In this document: in pieces, positions 1 through 10,698 of the stretch
Layout: the number at the start of each line of letters is the position of its first letter
Position numbering within the stretch: position 1 is the stretch's first letter
Assembly: GCA_024500155.1 (NCBI GenBank)
Contig: CM044860.1
Location: 6,186,501 to 6,250,500, forward strand
DNA: 64,000 nucleotides
Direction: 5' to 3'
Origin: Chenopodium formosanum
Lineage: Eukaryota > Streptophyta > Magnoliopsida > Caryophyllales > Amaranthaceae
Notes under the pieces: model-generated
Databases searched by the model: none
The model's input: the letters and a program-made list of their open reading frames with translations, nothing else
What the model was told of the DNA's origin: nothing
Program-made: the position numbers and the translations under genes

Positions 1-1454
1 GTAATAGGCCTTAGATTCGATTGAAATAAATTACTTATAGGCTTAGATTATCCACACATGCTACACATACCAAGAGATTTACCTTTCTTCTCTGATACTT
101 TGGGGGCAATGGAACAAGTAGAAAACTCTACAGCTCTTGGTTGCACAGATGCTCAACTGCAAGAGAATACACTAACACATTCCTTATACTTCGTATTAGA
201 CTGAAACTCCCTCAAATTATTTGGCTGAGGCGTAGTAAAACCTAGATACATGGGGCCTAGTAAGGTAGTGAGATCGTAAGAACTTTCTGCAACTCTTGGT
301 AGCTGAGGAAAACTTCAATAAAAGCTGAGAGGAGGTAAGATTATCAATATAACTACAGCTAGCCACCTTCATGCTATAACCTCCCAGACCATGACATGAC
401 ATAGTATCAATTTGGCACTTAATTTTCCATCAATTAATGAATAATGATACTGATTTCAGAATTCAGACCCTAGGCAAGCATATTAATTGGAGACTAGATG
501 AGCATCACTTTTTGGAGGTTCTTCACTTCTTGCTAAGATGAACCTCGTTTTCTAAGATGTTAACTTATTCATGCATTTCTGATTTGAGATTCCACACTTT
601 CATGATGAAAAGAAGAAAAATAACCTCACAGTATTTCCCCTTTAAAGAGCTTTAGGGACGCAAAAAAAGGGGACCATAAGGTGAGGCTCCTCTCTCTTGA
701 ATCAAAGACCTAACCAGAGCTTGTCTTGACAATTAATGAACATAAAATTCTCCATGAAAGTTGTAACTGAACTACCCACATCGCCCTCATCCATGATGTC
801 CTTAATCTCTTTCTTCGCAGTAGCATAGCAGGAGGAGCCTTCAAAACATATTGGTCTCATTACCTTATAGTAATTCTCCAGCTTGCAACACTCCTCTATG
901 CTTCTTTTTTCCAATTAAATTATATATAATTCAATGTTTCAAACAGCTTACAACACTCTCCATCTCCTTAAGATATCGGTATCTCTAAGATCAATATCAA
1001 AGCATCAGCCAAATCTCTACGACTTAACAAGCACTGATAACACGGTCCATCTTAGACAGAACCTATCTACTCTATGACCCTTCCGGCTTCCAAAAGAAAA
1101 GTTGTAGATTTATTCACGAAAATGCTCCAATGAGAAACAAATTTCGTTATGAGAAACAGGGAATTTCCCGGATACAATCCTAAATCTTTCTCTAATTACA
1201 CCCACCAAAAGTCAATTGCACAAGAAGCTGAGATTGTATTCAATCAGACAGCAAAAATCATAAATAAGACAATCACATCAACTCATCAAATCAACAAACC
1301 CCAGAAATTCAATAATTTTCATCAAATGGGTATTAACAAAATCATCAAAGAAACTCAACCAAACCCACAAAATCAACCATAACCCTCATATAATTCAACA
1401 AAATAAACACTTTAATAGATCAAAATCAGCAAGAAAATTATAAGGACATACCCT
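1..1454. other. Intergenic or 3' flank, no supported gene
   Basis: No convincing coding exon is visible. A 70-codon open frame on the minus strand (702..914) lies downstream of the CMC4 gene and could be part of its 3' transcript, because a donor-like GTATGT follows the CMC4 stop codon. I do not recognise its protein and its composition is not clearly coding. Confidence 0.4.
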
Positions 1455-1664
1455 TTAATTAGAGGGCTTAGCAATGTTAGCATGTTGCTTGAGAAGACCA
1501 GAGAGAGAAGCACAATGGGTAGAATCATAATTGCAATTTTCACAGCATCTCTGAAGCTTTAGAATGACATCAATACAATTTTTAGGATTGAAATTGTTCT
1601 TCGATAAACATGATTGAATGTCACAGGCTTGTTTCTTGCATGGCTCTTTGCTTGGCTGGCCCAT
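1455..1664 (-). CDS. CMC4: Cx9C motif-containing protein 4 (CMC4-like), mitochondrial
   Basis: Small twin-CX9C protein of 69 residues. Counting from the chosen Met, cysteines at 9 and 19 form one CX9C and cysteines at 30 and 40 form the second, with further cysteines at 14, 41, 44 and 51. In this family the two helices fold into a coiled-coil-helix-coiled-coil-helix hairpin joined by disulfides, and import into the intermembrane space uses the Mia40 relay; that is family knowledge. The length and the motif GQPSKEPCK near the start match plant CMC4. I chose the Met at 1664 because homologues begin there; an in-frame Met at 1694 would add ten residues. Single coding exon; the stop TAA is at 1455-1457. 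A possible 3'UTR intron donor follows the stop. It is divergent from FKBP20-2, whose start lies about 1.2 kb away. Confidence 0.85.
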   Translation of the reverse strand: MGQPSKEPCKKQACDIQSCLSKNNFNPKNCIDVILKLQRCCENCNYDSTHCASLSGLLKQHANIAKPSN

Positions 1665-1694
1665 CTTTTCTCTCGCTCTCAAATTTTGATCCAA

Positions 1695-2934
1695 TTTCCA
1701 ATTACCGAATTTCTTCTTTCTTGCCCTAAACTACAAGTAAAATTTTTAATTTTTTTTTTTTCCTAGGAAAAAACTAGAATTAGTTAGTAAAATGTTCTTA
1801 TTTACAAAGCATTTGTTTTTTATTTTGTATTGATGTCATGCAAAAAACTAGTTTTTGACTCCAGCTAAACTTGTAATCCATTGTTTATTGGATTTGTGTC
1901 TCTAAATTTAATAATTTTCATATTTTGATTAGTTTTTATTACTCTATAATTTTAGAGAACCAATTGAGGCAACTCATGTTATGGCATACCACAACACAAT
2001 CGTTTATTCTATTAGAGTTTGGATTGGAAAGATGTTATATGGCGAACTATTATTTATCGTGAAAGCATGTACTACGAAAAGAAAATTTAGACTTTTGTCA
2101 AGTATACTTTGATTGTTAATTGGTAATAGACTATATAATTTGATTGTTAATTGGTAATAGGCTATATAGAATTTGTCATGTATACTTTGATTGTTAATTG
2201 GTAATAGGCTATATAGATAGATGCTAATTACATCATGTTCGAGGTTGCCTAATTTACAAGGAGTACGATTGCAAGAATGATACGATAATGACAGAGATTA
2301 GGGAGTCTTTGTAGGGAGGAAAATCAAGGAATTAAAGAGGCCAAACATGTGCTTCATACATGTGCATGATCTACCAAGGTTTACTTAAAATAATATGAGA
2401 ATTGACACAACTTGACATGCTCTACCCGACTATTCGAGACAATAAAGCTAAGAGGCTACAACTAACATAACAAAATGCCTCTATAAATCTAGAATACTTA
2501 TAAATTTAGAATAGTACAGGGCGTTTTAATACGTTCTTTTGAGGTGACTTAAACTGGATACTCCCTCGGTCTACTAATATAAGTTTTGTTTACCTTTTGT
2601 TTTAGTAGTGAAATGAAAAAAGTAAGATAGTGGAGTTTGGTTGATTAAAAGTGAATATAATAAACAGAGAAGGAGATTTGGATGATTTATTGTGAACAAT
2701 AACTCACATTTTATCAAGTATATGAAGTAAGATAGAGGTTAAATGGGAATTTTTTTTTTTGGAAGAAATGCTGAAAGATGTAATTAAAATAAATGGAGGG
2801 TGCGGAGCGTAAATACACAATAGCTGGAGGGCTTACCTGAGAAAAAATGATCTGAATGAAGATAACAAGGAAAAGCAAACTGCTGTCAGCAGATTTTCCC
2901 CAGAATATTAACAGAAATTCTTGTTATTAAAGAC
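1695..2934. other. Divergent intergenic region between CMC4 and FKBP20-2
   Basis: AT-rich spacer between two divergently transcribed genes, so it should contain both promoters, though no single clear TATA box decides either start. It holds a short tandem repeat (2108-2214) and, near 2560, a sequence beginning CTCCCTCGGTCTAC that looks like one end of a worn Stowaway-type MITE. No coding exon is seen. Confidence 0.5.
2108..2214 (+). repeat. Three-copy tandem repeat, about 30-bp unit
   Basis: The unit TTTGATTGTTAATTGGTAAT followed by AG(A/G)CTATATA occurs three times, beginning near 2108, 2139 and 2185. The first and third are also preceded by a shared GTATAC stretch. Direct observation. Confidence 0.85.
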
Positions 2935-5452
2935 ATGATTATTTTCTCATCACCTTCTTCCCTTCAATCCAAACCATTGTTCTCTTGTAAGTCTCTCTCT
3001 CTCTTTCCCTGTTTCTGTTCAATTTCTGATTTTTTTTTTGGTATGCAATTTCAATGAGTTATCAGTTATATTATCAAGTGAAGCACAAATTTCCCATTTG
3101 ATAGTATAAATTTGTTTGTGCATTTCATAGCTTTCTGCTACGGTTTACCTATTTATAGAATGCATCATTCTTTGGTAACTTTATGTTGGAATATAATGTT
3201 TAATTTTGTAATCCAATAGTTACAAATTGATTAATTTTTAATTTAATTCTGTAGTATGAATTTGCTTCAATTTGCAATACCCATTATCCAGTTTCCTTTG
3301 TTTTCTTAATTGGAAATTTTGAAGAGGCCAAACAGGAGAAGATCAACTTGGTTTGGGGGGGAGGGGGGTTGGGGGGGATTGGAAAATAGTTGATTTATTG
3401 TAACTTCCTCGGCCCCGGAATTGATTATTGTCACGTTGATAGTGTAATTTGACGAGTAGTGACTACTAAATTAAGACAGAGGTAATATATATTACATGGA
3501 CTTTGATGCAAGTGCAAAAGCTTGTCACCTGTCACCATTCTTGGAAAATGCAGTTGGGGTGACAGAATGAAGTGTTAGTTGTTTTAGAGAATGTAGAGGG
3601 TGTAAAGAATTGGTGATTAGTGTATCTGAGTATCTCAATTATTTGAGGGGCACACATTGAGTTTCTCATCACTTTGCGAATTCAAATTGCAGATAATGTG
3701 GCATCATATTGCCCTACACTCAAGGACTCCTTTTTCTCGAGAAAGAAAATATCTTGCTGCCATTCAAGCAGACCAAGCTGTAGTTTAGAACAAAATAGGT
3801 AAGAGGTAAATCGAATGTTTCGATTACATATGTTCCTGTGCTGGTGCTCTTGTCGAAATCCTGCTCATGTTATTGCTGGTGCCCTTGCTAGTTAAGTCCA
3901 GCTATTAGTCTAAAAGAAAGAAAATATGTTGAAAGTATGAAACACTATTCCACTTCTTCATTGGTTGCTAAATGGTTTTGCAGTGAACAGAATGACAGTA
4001 AAGTGCTGTCAGAAGAGAAAACGCTGAGAAGGATGATGCTCGTCATGTTTGTGACGTCTAGTTCTTTTCCAACTTTATATTCTTATGGGAAAACAAAGAC
4101 TAAGAATCCATATGATGAAAGGCGCTTGCTAGAGCAGAACAAGCGGATACAAAGAGAAAACAACGCTCCTGATGACTTTCCAAGTTTTATCAGAGAAGGT
4201 TTGCTTTGCACCAACATTCTTGGAACATATATATGATTCAGTTGCAGCCATGTCTTGTTTCAATATTGTCTATTGTTATTTGTTCAGGTTTTGATGTTAA
4301 GGTGGTGGCATCTGACAATTATATAAAGCGTGATTCTGGACTCATATACCGAGATTTTGAAGTCGGTCAAGGCGATTGCCCGAAAGATGGCCAGCAGGTT
4401 TTTGTTTCTTGTGTCCTGAGGGTTAAATTGTTCCTTACACCCTTGTGTCCTTGATTTGTGCATATGCAGAACGTTGGCAATTATAACTATACTAGAACAG
4501 TCACCTTGACACTAAATTAGAATAGTCAAAGTAATTATAAGGTACTTCAAATTACATGGATACTAATTGAAGTTCCCCTAGAATCAAATTCTTGGTGGAA
4601 GATGTACACAAAAAGTTACTTGACTTCTGGTTTCCTCTGCTGTATCTGTTAGAGTTGAGAGAAAACTATGTCTCTTGGTGGATTAAGCCTGGTCTTTGAA
4701 TACCTCATATTAAAATTATGCAGGTCATTTTCCAATACATTGGCTATAATGAGTCAGGTCGCCGTATTGACAGCACATACATACAGGGGGCTCCTGCCAA
4801 AATTAGGATGGGCACTAAGGCACTGGTGCCAGGTGAGAAATTTGAAAATGTTGGATGTAATGAGATCCTGAAATCTATTCTAATAGAGTGATTTTGAGAC
4901 AGGATTCGAGGAAGGTATACGTGACATGAAACCTGGGGGTAAAAGAAGAATAATCATTCCTCCAGAACTTGGACCACCGGTCAGTTCATTAAAACTGAAG
5001 TTGCTCTCTTGCACTTATATTGATATTTTGTGGGTGTAAAACTTGCCATATGAGCTATACAATTCACATCTTTTGTCCTATGTTTGAGACATGAAAAGAG
5101 GTGCTGTTTGAGTAAAACTTACACGTAGATGGAAGTGTCAAAATAGTCTTTCGTGTAACAAGACTATTACTTAATATGAGGAAGACAAAATGCGTTAGTG
5201 CCTTAGTGATGATGTAGAACTTTAATATATAGGACTATGGACAATTCTTGAGTTAGGTCAATTCATATACCTGTTAAGGGGCCTTATATATCCTTCTTAA
5301 CCTTAGATCATGATATCATATACAATTTGCAGGTTGGACCATCAACTTTCTTCAGTGCCAAACAGTTTGAGGTTTTTGACGTGGAGTTGCTAAACATCAA
5401 AGATTGTCAGAGGAGAACCATAGGATTCTATTCCGATGTAGTCTGTGATTAA
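2935..5452 (+). CDS. FKBP20-2: FKBP-type peptidyl-prolyl cis-trans isomerase FKBP20-2, chloroplast thylakoid lumen
   Basis: Seven exons rebuilt in phase: 2935-2986, 3693-3798, 3984-4198, 4288-4397, 4724-4832, 4903-4979 and 5333-5452, giving 262 residues. The N-terminus is Ser- and basic-rich like a chloroplast transit peptide. Arg68-Arg69 before a hydrophobic stretch (MMLVMFV) suggests twin-arginine transport into the thylakoid lumen. The FKBP domain covers roughly residues 130-250 (GLIYRDFEVGQG, FQYIGYNESG, IRDMKPGGKRRIIIPP, FDVELLNI). The C-terminus carries Cys248 and Cys261 around the motif QRRTIGFYSDVV. This redox-active cysteine pair is the hallmark of FKBP20-2, which is linked in Arabidopsis to photosystem II supercomplex accumulation (family knowledge). 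All introns are GT..AG. Intron 1 contains a strong G-run. A broken copy of the last exon lies 380 bp downstream. Confidence 0.93.
3355..3377 (+). other. G-rich run in FKBP20-2 intron 1
   Basis: Three runs of 7, 6 and 7 guanines, separated by A and TT, on the sense strand of intron 1. Short G tracts and loops of this kind can form a G-quadruplex in pre-mRNA if the long runs are subdivided. The sequence is seen directly; the structure is inferred. Confidence 0.6.
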
Positions 5453-5832
5453 GTAGGGAGGTAAATCCAAGATGAAGTGGCAAGTTGACATGGATACAAT
5501 TTGTGTTTCAATCAGTCCTTGGGTTCAAAAGTACACTTTCCGTTTTGACATTTCTCAGTTTGCTCCAGGTTCTCTGGGGGTAACTAGAAGATTGTCGAGT
5601 TCAAGAAATTCGAAGGAATTAGGATTAAATTGTGTGAGATAGTGATGCTACTGATGTATTAACCTCTCTGTGGAGTATAAATGTTGAGCATTTTTAGTTA
5701 TTGTTTCCTGCGTCAAAAAAAGTTAATGTTTCTGATGAGCCGCACAAGCCATTTTTGGCATAAATTTTGTACTGGTGCAAAAAATCGACATCACCATTCA
5801 ACAACAATGTAGAGTAACTCATTTGATATGCT

Positions 5833-5940
5833 TTTGTTTTTGACATGGAATTGCTGAATGTTAAAAAGAATGCAAGTCAAAGGAGAAGCATTGGATTTCA
5901 CTCGGGTGTTGTCTGCAATTTTTTTGGAAGGTCACTGTAG
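5833..5940 (+). pseudogene. Degenerate duplicate of the FKBP20-2 last exon
   Basis: This 36-codon stretch translates to a close relative of the FKBP20-2 C-terminus: FVFDMELLNVKK, then SQRRSIGFHSGVVCN. The real gene has FEVFDVELLNIKDCQRRTIGFYSDVVCD. The first cysteine of the redox pair is missing (NAS replaces DC), while the second is kept. It then runs six codons past the normal stop to TAG. No upstream FKBP exon or splice acceptor is evident here, so it is read as a tandem partial duplication that decayed. It could in principle act as an alternative terminal exon of FKBP20-2, since it lies on the same strand 380 bp downstream. Confidence 0.8.
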
Positions 5941-6377
5941 GTTTAAATTAAAAATTGGATACAAGTTCGAAGTTCTGCATTCCAAGCCACATAAATGATT
6001 ATTAATGCGCAAAGAGAGTGTGCAAGAGAGCAATATCTGATTAGAATGTAATTTTGGATAAAGATTTGATTGATTTACAAGACTCCTTTAAAATAATTTG
6101 GCTATGTCAAACCGATGAATTAAACATGATCCATAGTCTGGGATCTTGAAGCTGTGGAAAAAATAAATACCTTGGGGTAAACCATTAATTTACAAGGGCA
6201 TGTACAAATATGTAAAACAATTGTTCAACAATATCACCCAATTCCAGCAAAATTTACTGAATGCATATTCTCTGACAATCAACAGGCGAATCCCGGTTAG
6301 CATGCACCAGCATCTGATGGCAAAAGAATACAATATGCTCTGTCATGTTGATGAGTTTGTTTACCCCTTCAAAGGAA

Positions 6378-9300
6378 TTACTTCAAATGTGGACTTTCAG
6401 GAGATGTCCTGTGATAGACAATGGTTTCATCTGAACTTGGTTTTGCATGGAACTGGCCGTAGAAAGCATATATGCCAACTGTAATGAGACTAAAGACCAC
6501 AAATCTCACCCATGCTTCATAATGCAACTGCAAAGCAAGATTTCTAATATTATCAAGAATGAAACATTGAAGTAAATAGTTTTTTTATTTCTTTTTATTG
6601 CAAGGTATTTGGAACATGTGATTGAGGCAAAATAACACAAACCTGAGCGAACAAGAATATGTTGAAAAAAATGCAGAGAGCTGGCAAGAAAGGGACTGCT
6701 GGACAGGAAAACCCTGGAGGATGTGAATAGACCTGGAATTAGAAAACACAAATGGATTAAATAACATAGAAAGTAGCAATCTGAATTCATCAATGCTTCG
6801 GAGTTACTTAATGCTTTTAAAATAAAGGAAAGGTACCGGGGGCAATAAGATAACTGACGCTGAGATCTATTGGTGCTTAAGCAAACTAATAGGTACATGA
6901 TGATTAATATAAGAATAGTGGAGAATGCTCACTTGACGGACATAAAGAGCCACTAACGCAACTATAGCTATGACCAAAGGTATGATCAAGAAATAGAATG
7001 AAGCACCAAAACGATACGTTAATCCAGCTCCAAATCCACAACAAGCCAGCAGAACCAGCAACAGCACACCTTCAGCCCATTTAGAGCACCATCTGGTTGA
7101 TGATTGACTAGGAGATTTTTCTTCAAACCGGAGAGATAAAACACAGGCAGCCACTACAGAATAGCCTGTCTGAAGAAGAAGAACAAGATTTCAGAATTCG
7201 AGCAAATCCAGTTTTAGATAATATAAATAAATATGAAGCTTAACAGTGAGATTCTAACATACCAATGTCCCAACTGAGAGAATATGAGAAAGCACGTGCA
7301 CATTAAGTAGACCAGCCATGACCGAAGCCACGAGACCTACCCAGACCTGAGAATTTATTGGTGTGTGCCGCTTTGGATGTACTTTAGCAAATAATTTAGG
7401 TAATAGGCCGTCCCTTCCAAGGCCAAGGTATAACCGAGACTGTACATGAGAAAGCACTAAAAAAAATTAGCATACTAGTATGAATAGTAATATAAGCCAT
7501 CCCTTCAAATTTTTGAATTTATAATAATTTGATGAACCGTTTCCATTATTATACACAACGAGACAAAGTGGGAGCCAGCAGCATCAATTCATGTAGATAT
7601 GCCATTCCATGGCATATGATAAGAAAAGATATTATATTCTAAAAATGCATCATTGCATCTATTCACCTGAACATAGAGTCCGACTAGAAGGGTAGTTGTA
7701 AGCCCTGCAACGGCACCAACACTGATCAGAACAGAGACAAATTTCAGGCCTTTGGATGTGAATGCTGCGGCCAATGGAGCCTCTTCACCAAGAAGATTAT
7801 AAGGAACCATTCCAGTGATCACCAAGCAAACACCAATATACAGCCCACTGCAGATGAGAAGGCTTCCAATTATGCCCAATGGCAAATCCCTCTAAAGCAT
7901 CAGCAGAGAAATGAATTATACAGGGATATATGTAAATAAAAAAGAGTATAGGGTCAGCAATATCAATCTCGTATGACTTACCTGTGGGTTTTTAGATTCC
8001 TCAGCAGAATTTGCAACAGCATCAAATCCAACATAAGCAAAAAATACTACAGTTGCTCCAGTTAAAACTGCGCCATAACCATTCGGAGCAAAAGGAGACC
8101 AATTTGACACATCAACCTTAAATGCCCCAGAAATAATAACAATAATCACAATGACTACCTGCATGTCAACAAAATGTGCACAGCTATGTCAAATACATTT
8201 AGCTTTTGCAATCAACATATCCTATAACTTCATCATAATAGGAGCAATTTAGCAACTGCCAGCAATATCATAAAAAAAGATGGTACCTTTGTGACAGTCA
8301 TGAATGAGTTCACAATCGAAGATTCTCCAACACCCCAACATAAAACTATTGTCAGGATGAACAAGAGGATAGGAGCTAACACGTTAATTGAGAAAACTCC
8401 TAAGTAATCCTTGGTGCCATGTCCTATCCAGTTTGGAATATTTCCCTTGATAGAGGGAAACAATTCTAGTAAAGCAATGGCGTAGCTGGCCAAGCTCCTT
8501 GCAATACTAGCTGCCCCAATGTGGTAGTCAAGCATCAATTGTGCAAACACCAAGAAAGCAGTGAGCTCGTTGAAAGCGGAGTATGTATACAGATATGCTC
8601 CTCCAACAACAGCAGGGAAACGGGAAGCTAACTCAGCATAACAGAGTGCATTGAGTATACACGACACTCCAGCAAGTATGAAGCAGAGTGTCACAGCTGG
8701 GTAACCAAAAGAAATTAACGTAAGCTTCTGGTTCTAAAAGAAACACCATGCTGTTTTCACACAAGTCTAATCGAACTATCAGCCCGTATATATATACGAG
8801 ATCTGGGTGAGAACATTTGTCAATGTAGTTTGAAGTATTGTTAATTTGTTATGTCAATCCTTTTGTGCTCTTACCAATAAGCACAGAATTATTTGACTAA
8901 TTCGAAATCCAAAAACGATGTATCAAAATGCTCTAAGAAAGAAGTCATGTAAGCCAGGGTTGAACCTTCTTTCAAGAGAGAAGAAAGACCATGAATGCAA
9001 CAAGGTTAAGTCAGTAAACAGGGATAAGATACTTCCATAACATAGGACTTGTCAAAAAAAAAAAAAACCACTGGGAGATAAAGCAGAGAAATAATTAAGC
9101 ATCAATCACAGCAATGCCATTTTTTCAACCAACATTATACTGAGATAACAGATTGTTCAGCAAGCTGCCGTTAATATTATGACGAAGAGCACTAAATTAG
9201 TAAAATCTGGGGGACAGCCTCCTAGTTCATGTAGTGGATTGGCCCTTATTGCAGTTTAATCTTAGTACCCATCAAAGGCAGTTAGATAAATAGGCTAAAT

Positions 9301-10698
9301 AATCCTGTTATCGCCGTCAAAAAAAAAAAAAAAAAGCATGTTATCAATAGCTCTGAGCCTCTAACATGGTTATCTTCTGAGTTCTAACCAATCACCCTCT
9401 AATTTTACACATGCCCATCAACCAAACTGCAATGACCCCAATTTTGATCCATATCAACTATTGTTCAACTTCCTACAAATTCCTAATCAAAATAAAATGT
9501 CACCTGACATGATTCCACCTCTGGTCATCTGATTCCCCATCCACATATTTGGCGGACACTCCCTTTCCCGGTGTCACACCTAGTCACTAATGCTATTCTG
9601 AAGAGATTCTTAACATAAATTCCCTTGTAAATCGAGACAAAATCACAGAGATTTGTGGATTATTGAGGCTCCAAAGTTTATGTATACAGCTAACCTAGTA
9701 ACCTGATATTTGGAGAAATAGAAACATCCCAAAATGTAGCAGAAAACTCACTTGACAGCCATGACAGGCATAGTTATATTTTCTCAGCTTATTCAATGAA
9801 CTCCCTGTAGCTTAAAAATAAATCTTTAGTACACAGCAACTTCATCAGGACCACTAAATTTAATAGTAGATTCAATCAATTCTTCGGTATTTACCTCTTT
9901 GTCACCATGATGAAATTACCTTAGATGGGCTTGGAGATACACAATCCATTATTTAAGGTAAGGCCGCCTCAAAGGCTCAAAACCCAAATCATTCACAGAC
10001 CCTCTACTGAAATCCACAATGGACAACAGAATAAAACCATAAATAGCAACAAAATGGAAGTATAAATCTGTTCAGAGATGGGTCCCAGCGGTGACTCGCC
10101 GGCTACCGGGGCCACGAAGTTGAACCTGTTCAGCAGTGGGGAAGCCACGCAGCTAAGTCTAAATTGTCCCAAAGAATAACATGTCCGATCACCCATTGTA
10201 CAAAAAATACAGCAACTCCACATGATATATTTTTGTTTATGGAGTCCAAATTAATCAATACAGCAATATTACCAACAACCAATCAATCAAACCCAATTCA
10301 ATTCAAGCTACAATTTGAAATCAAGACTGACCCACTTCAGAAAAACTCAAAATAAACACCTGAAAAGACAAATTTAACTACAATAGCACCAAATTATGAA
10401 TTAAAACTATAAAATTCTAAACCTAGAATTGTTTTATACCTGGGCCAGCATCATGAGCAACAGTACCAGTAACAACAAAAATCCCGGCACCAATCGAAGC
10501 TCCAATACCAATAAGAACAAGCTCAAACAGTCCCAACCGTCGTACAAGGCCTTCGCCGGAGTTCGTACGGACATCGGAAGAATTGGGTGCTAGGGGTTTA
10601 CTCCGGCAAGCTGATTCCCAGAAATGCGAAAACCAATTTGGTGAAGAAGATGAAGATGAAGCACTACCATTGTTCTTCTTCTGCCTACCCAAATTCAT
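6378..10698 (-). CDS. CAT9: Cationic amino acid transporter 9 (CAT9-like), membrane permease
   Basis: Eight exons on the minus strand, all in phase: 10698-10440, 8696-8287, 8158-7982, 7891-7667, 7439-7263, 7169-6933, 6732-6643 and 6527-6378, giving 574 residues. It is an APC-superfamily CAT permease with about 14 hydrophobic segments. The N-terminal cytosolic region (Ser-rich, then WFSHFWESACRSKPL) leads to GEGLVRRLGLFELVLIGIGA and the helix-1 motif IGAGIFVVTGTVAHDAGP. Other diagnostic blocks are YAELASRFPAVVGGAY, VVFFAYVGFDAVANSAEESK, GLGRDGLLPKLF and GFSCPAVPFLP with FNIFLFAQLHYEAWVRF. These match CAT9, rather than CAT1-8, in sequence and length. The family moves basic or neutral amino acids; the Arabidopsis protein has been placed on endomembranes or annotated as plastid, so location is uncertain. 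Intron 1 is 1.7 kb and shows no gene. Convergent with FKBP20-2. Confidence 0.93.

Noticed and set aside
702..914. 70-codon minus-strand open frame
   Set aside because: No recognisable family, not clearly spliced to CMC4, and short open frames of this length occur by chance here.
1149..1382. 77-codon plus-strand open frame opposite the CMC4 3' region
   Set aside because: Low-complexity Asn/Ile/Lys-rich translation of AT-rich DNA; no domain.
6200..6484. 94-codon plus-strand open frame
   Set aside because: It is the antisense of the last CAT9 exon and its 3'UTR.
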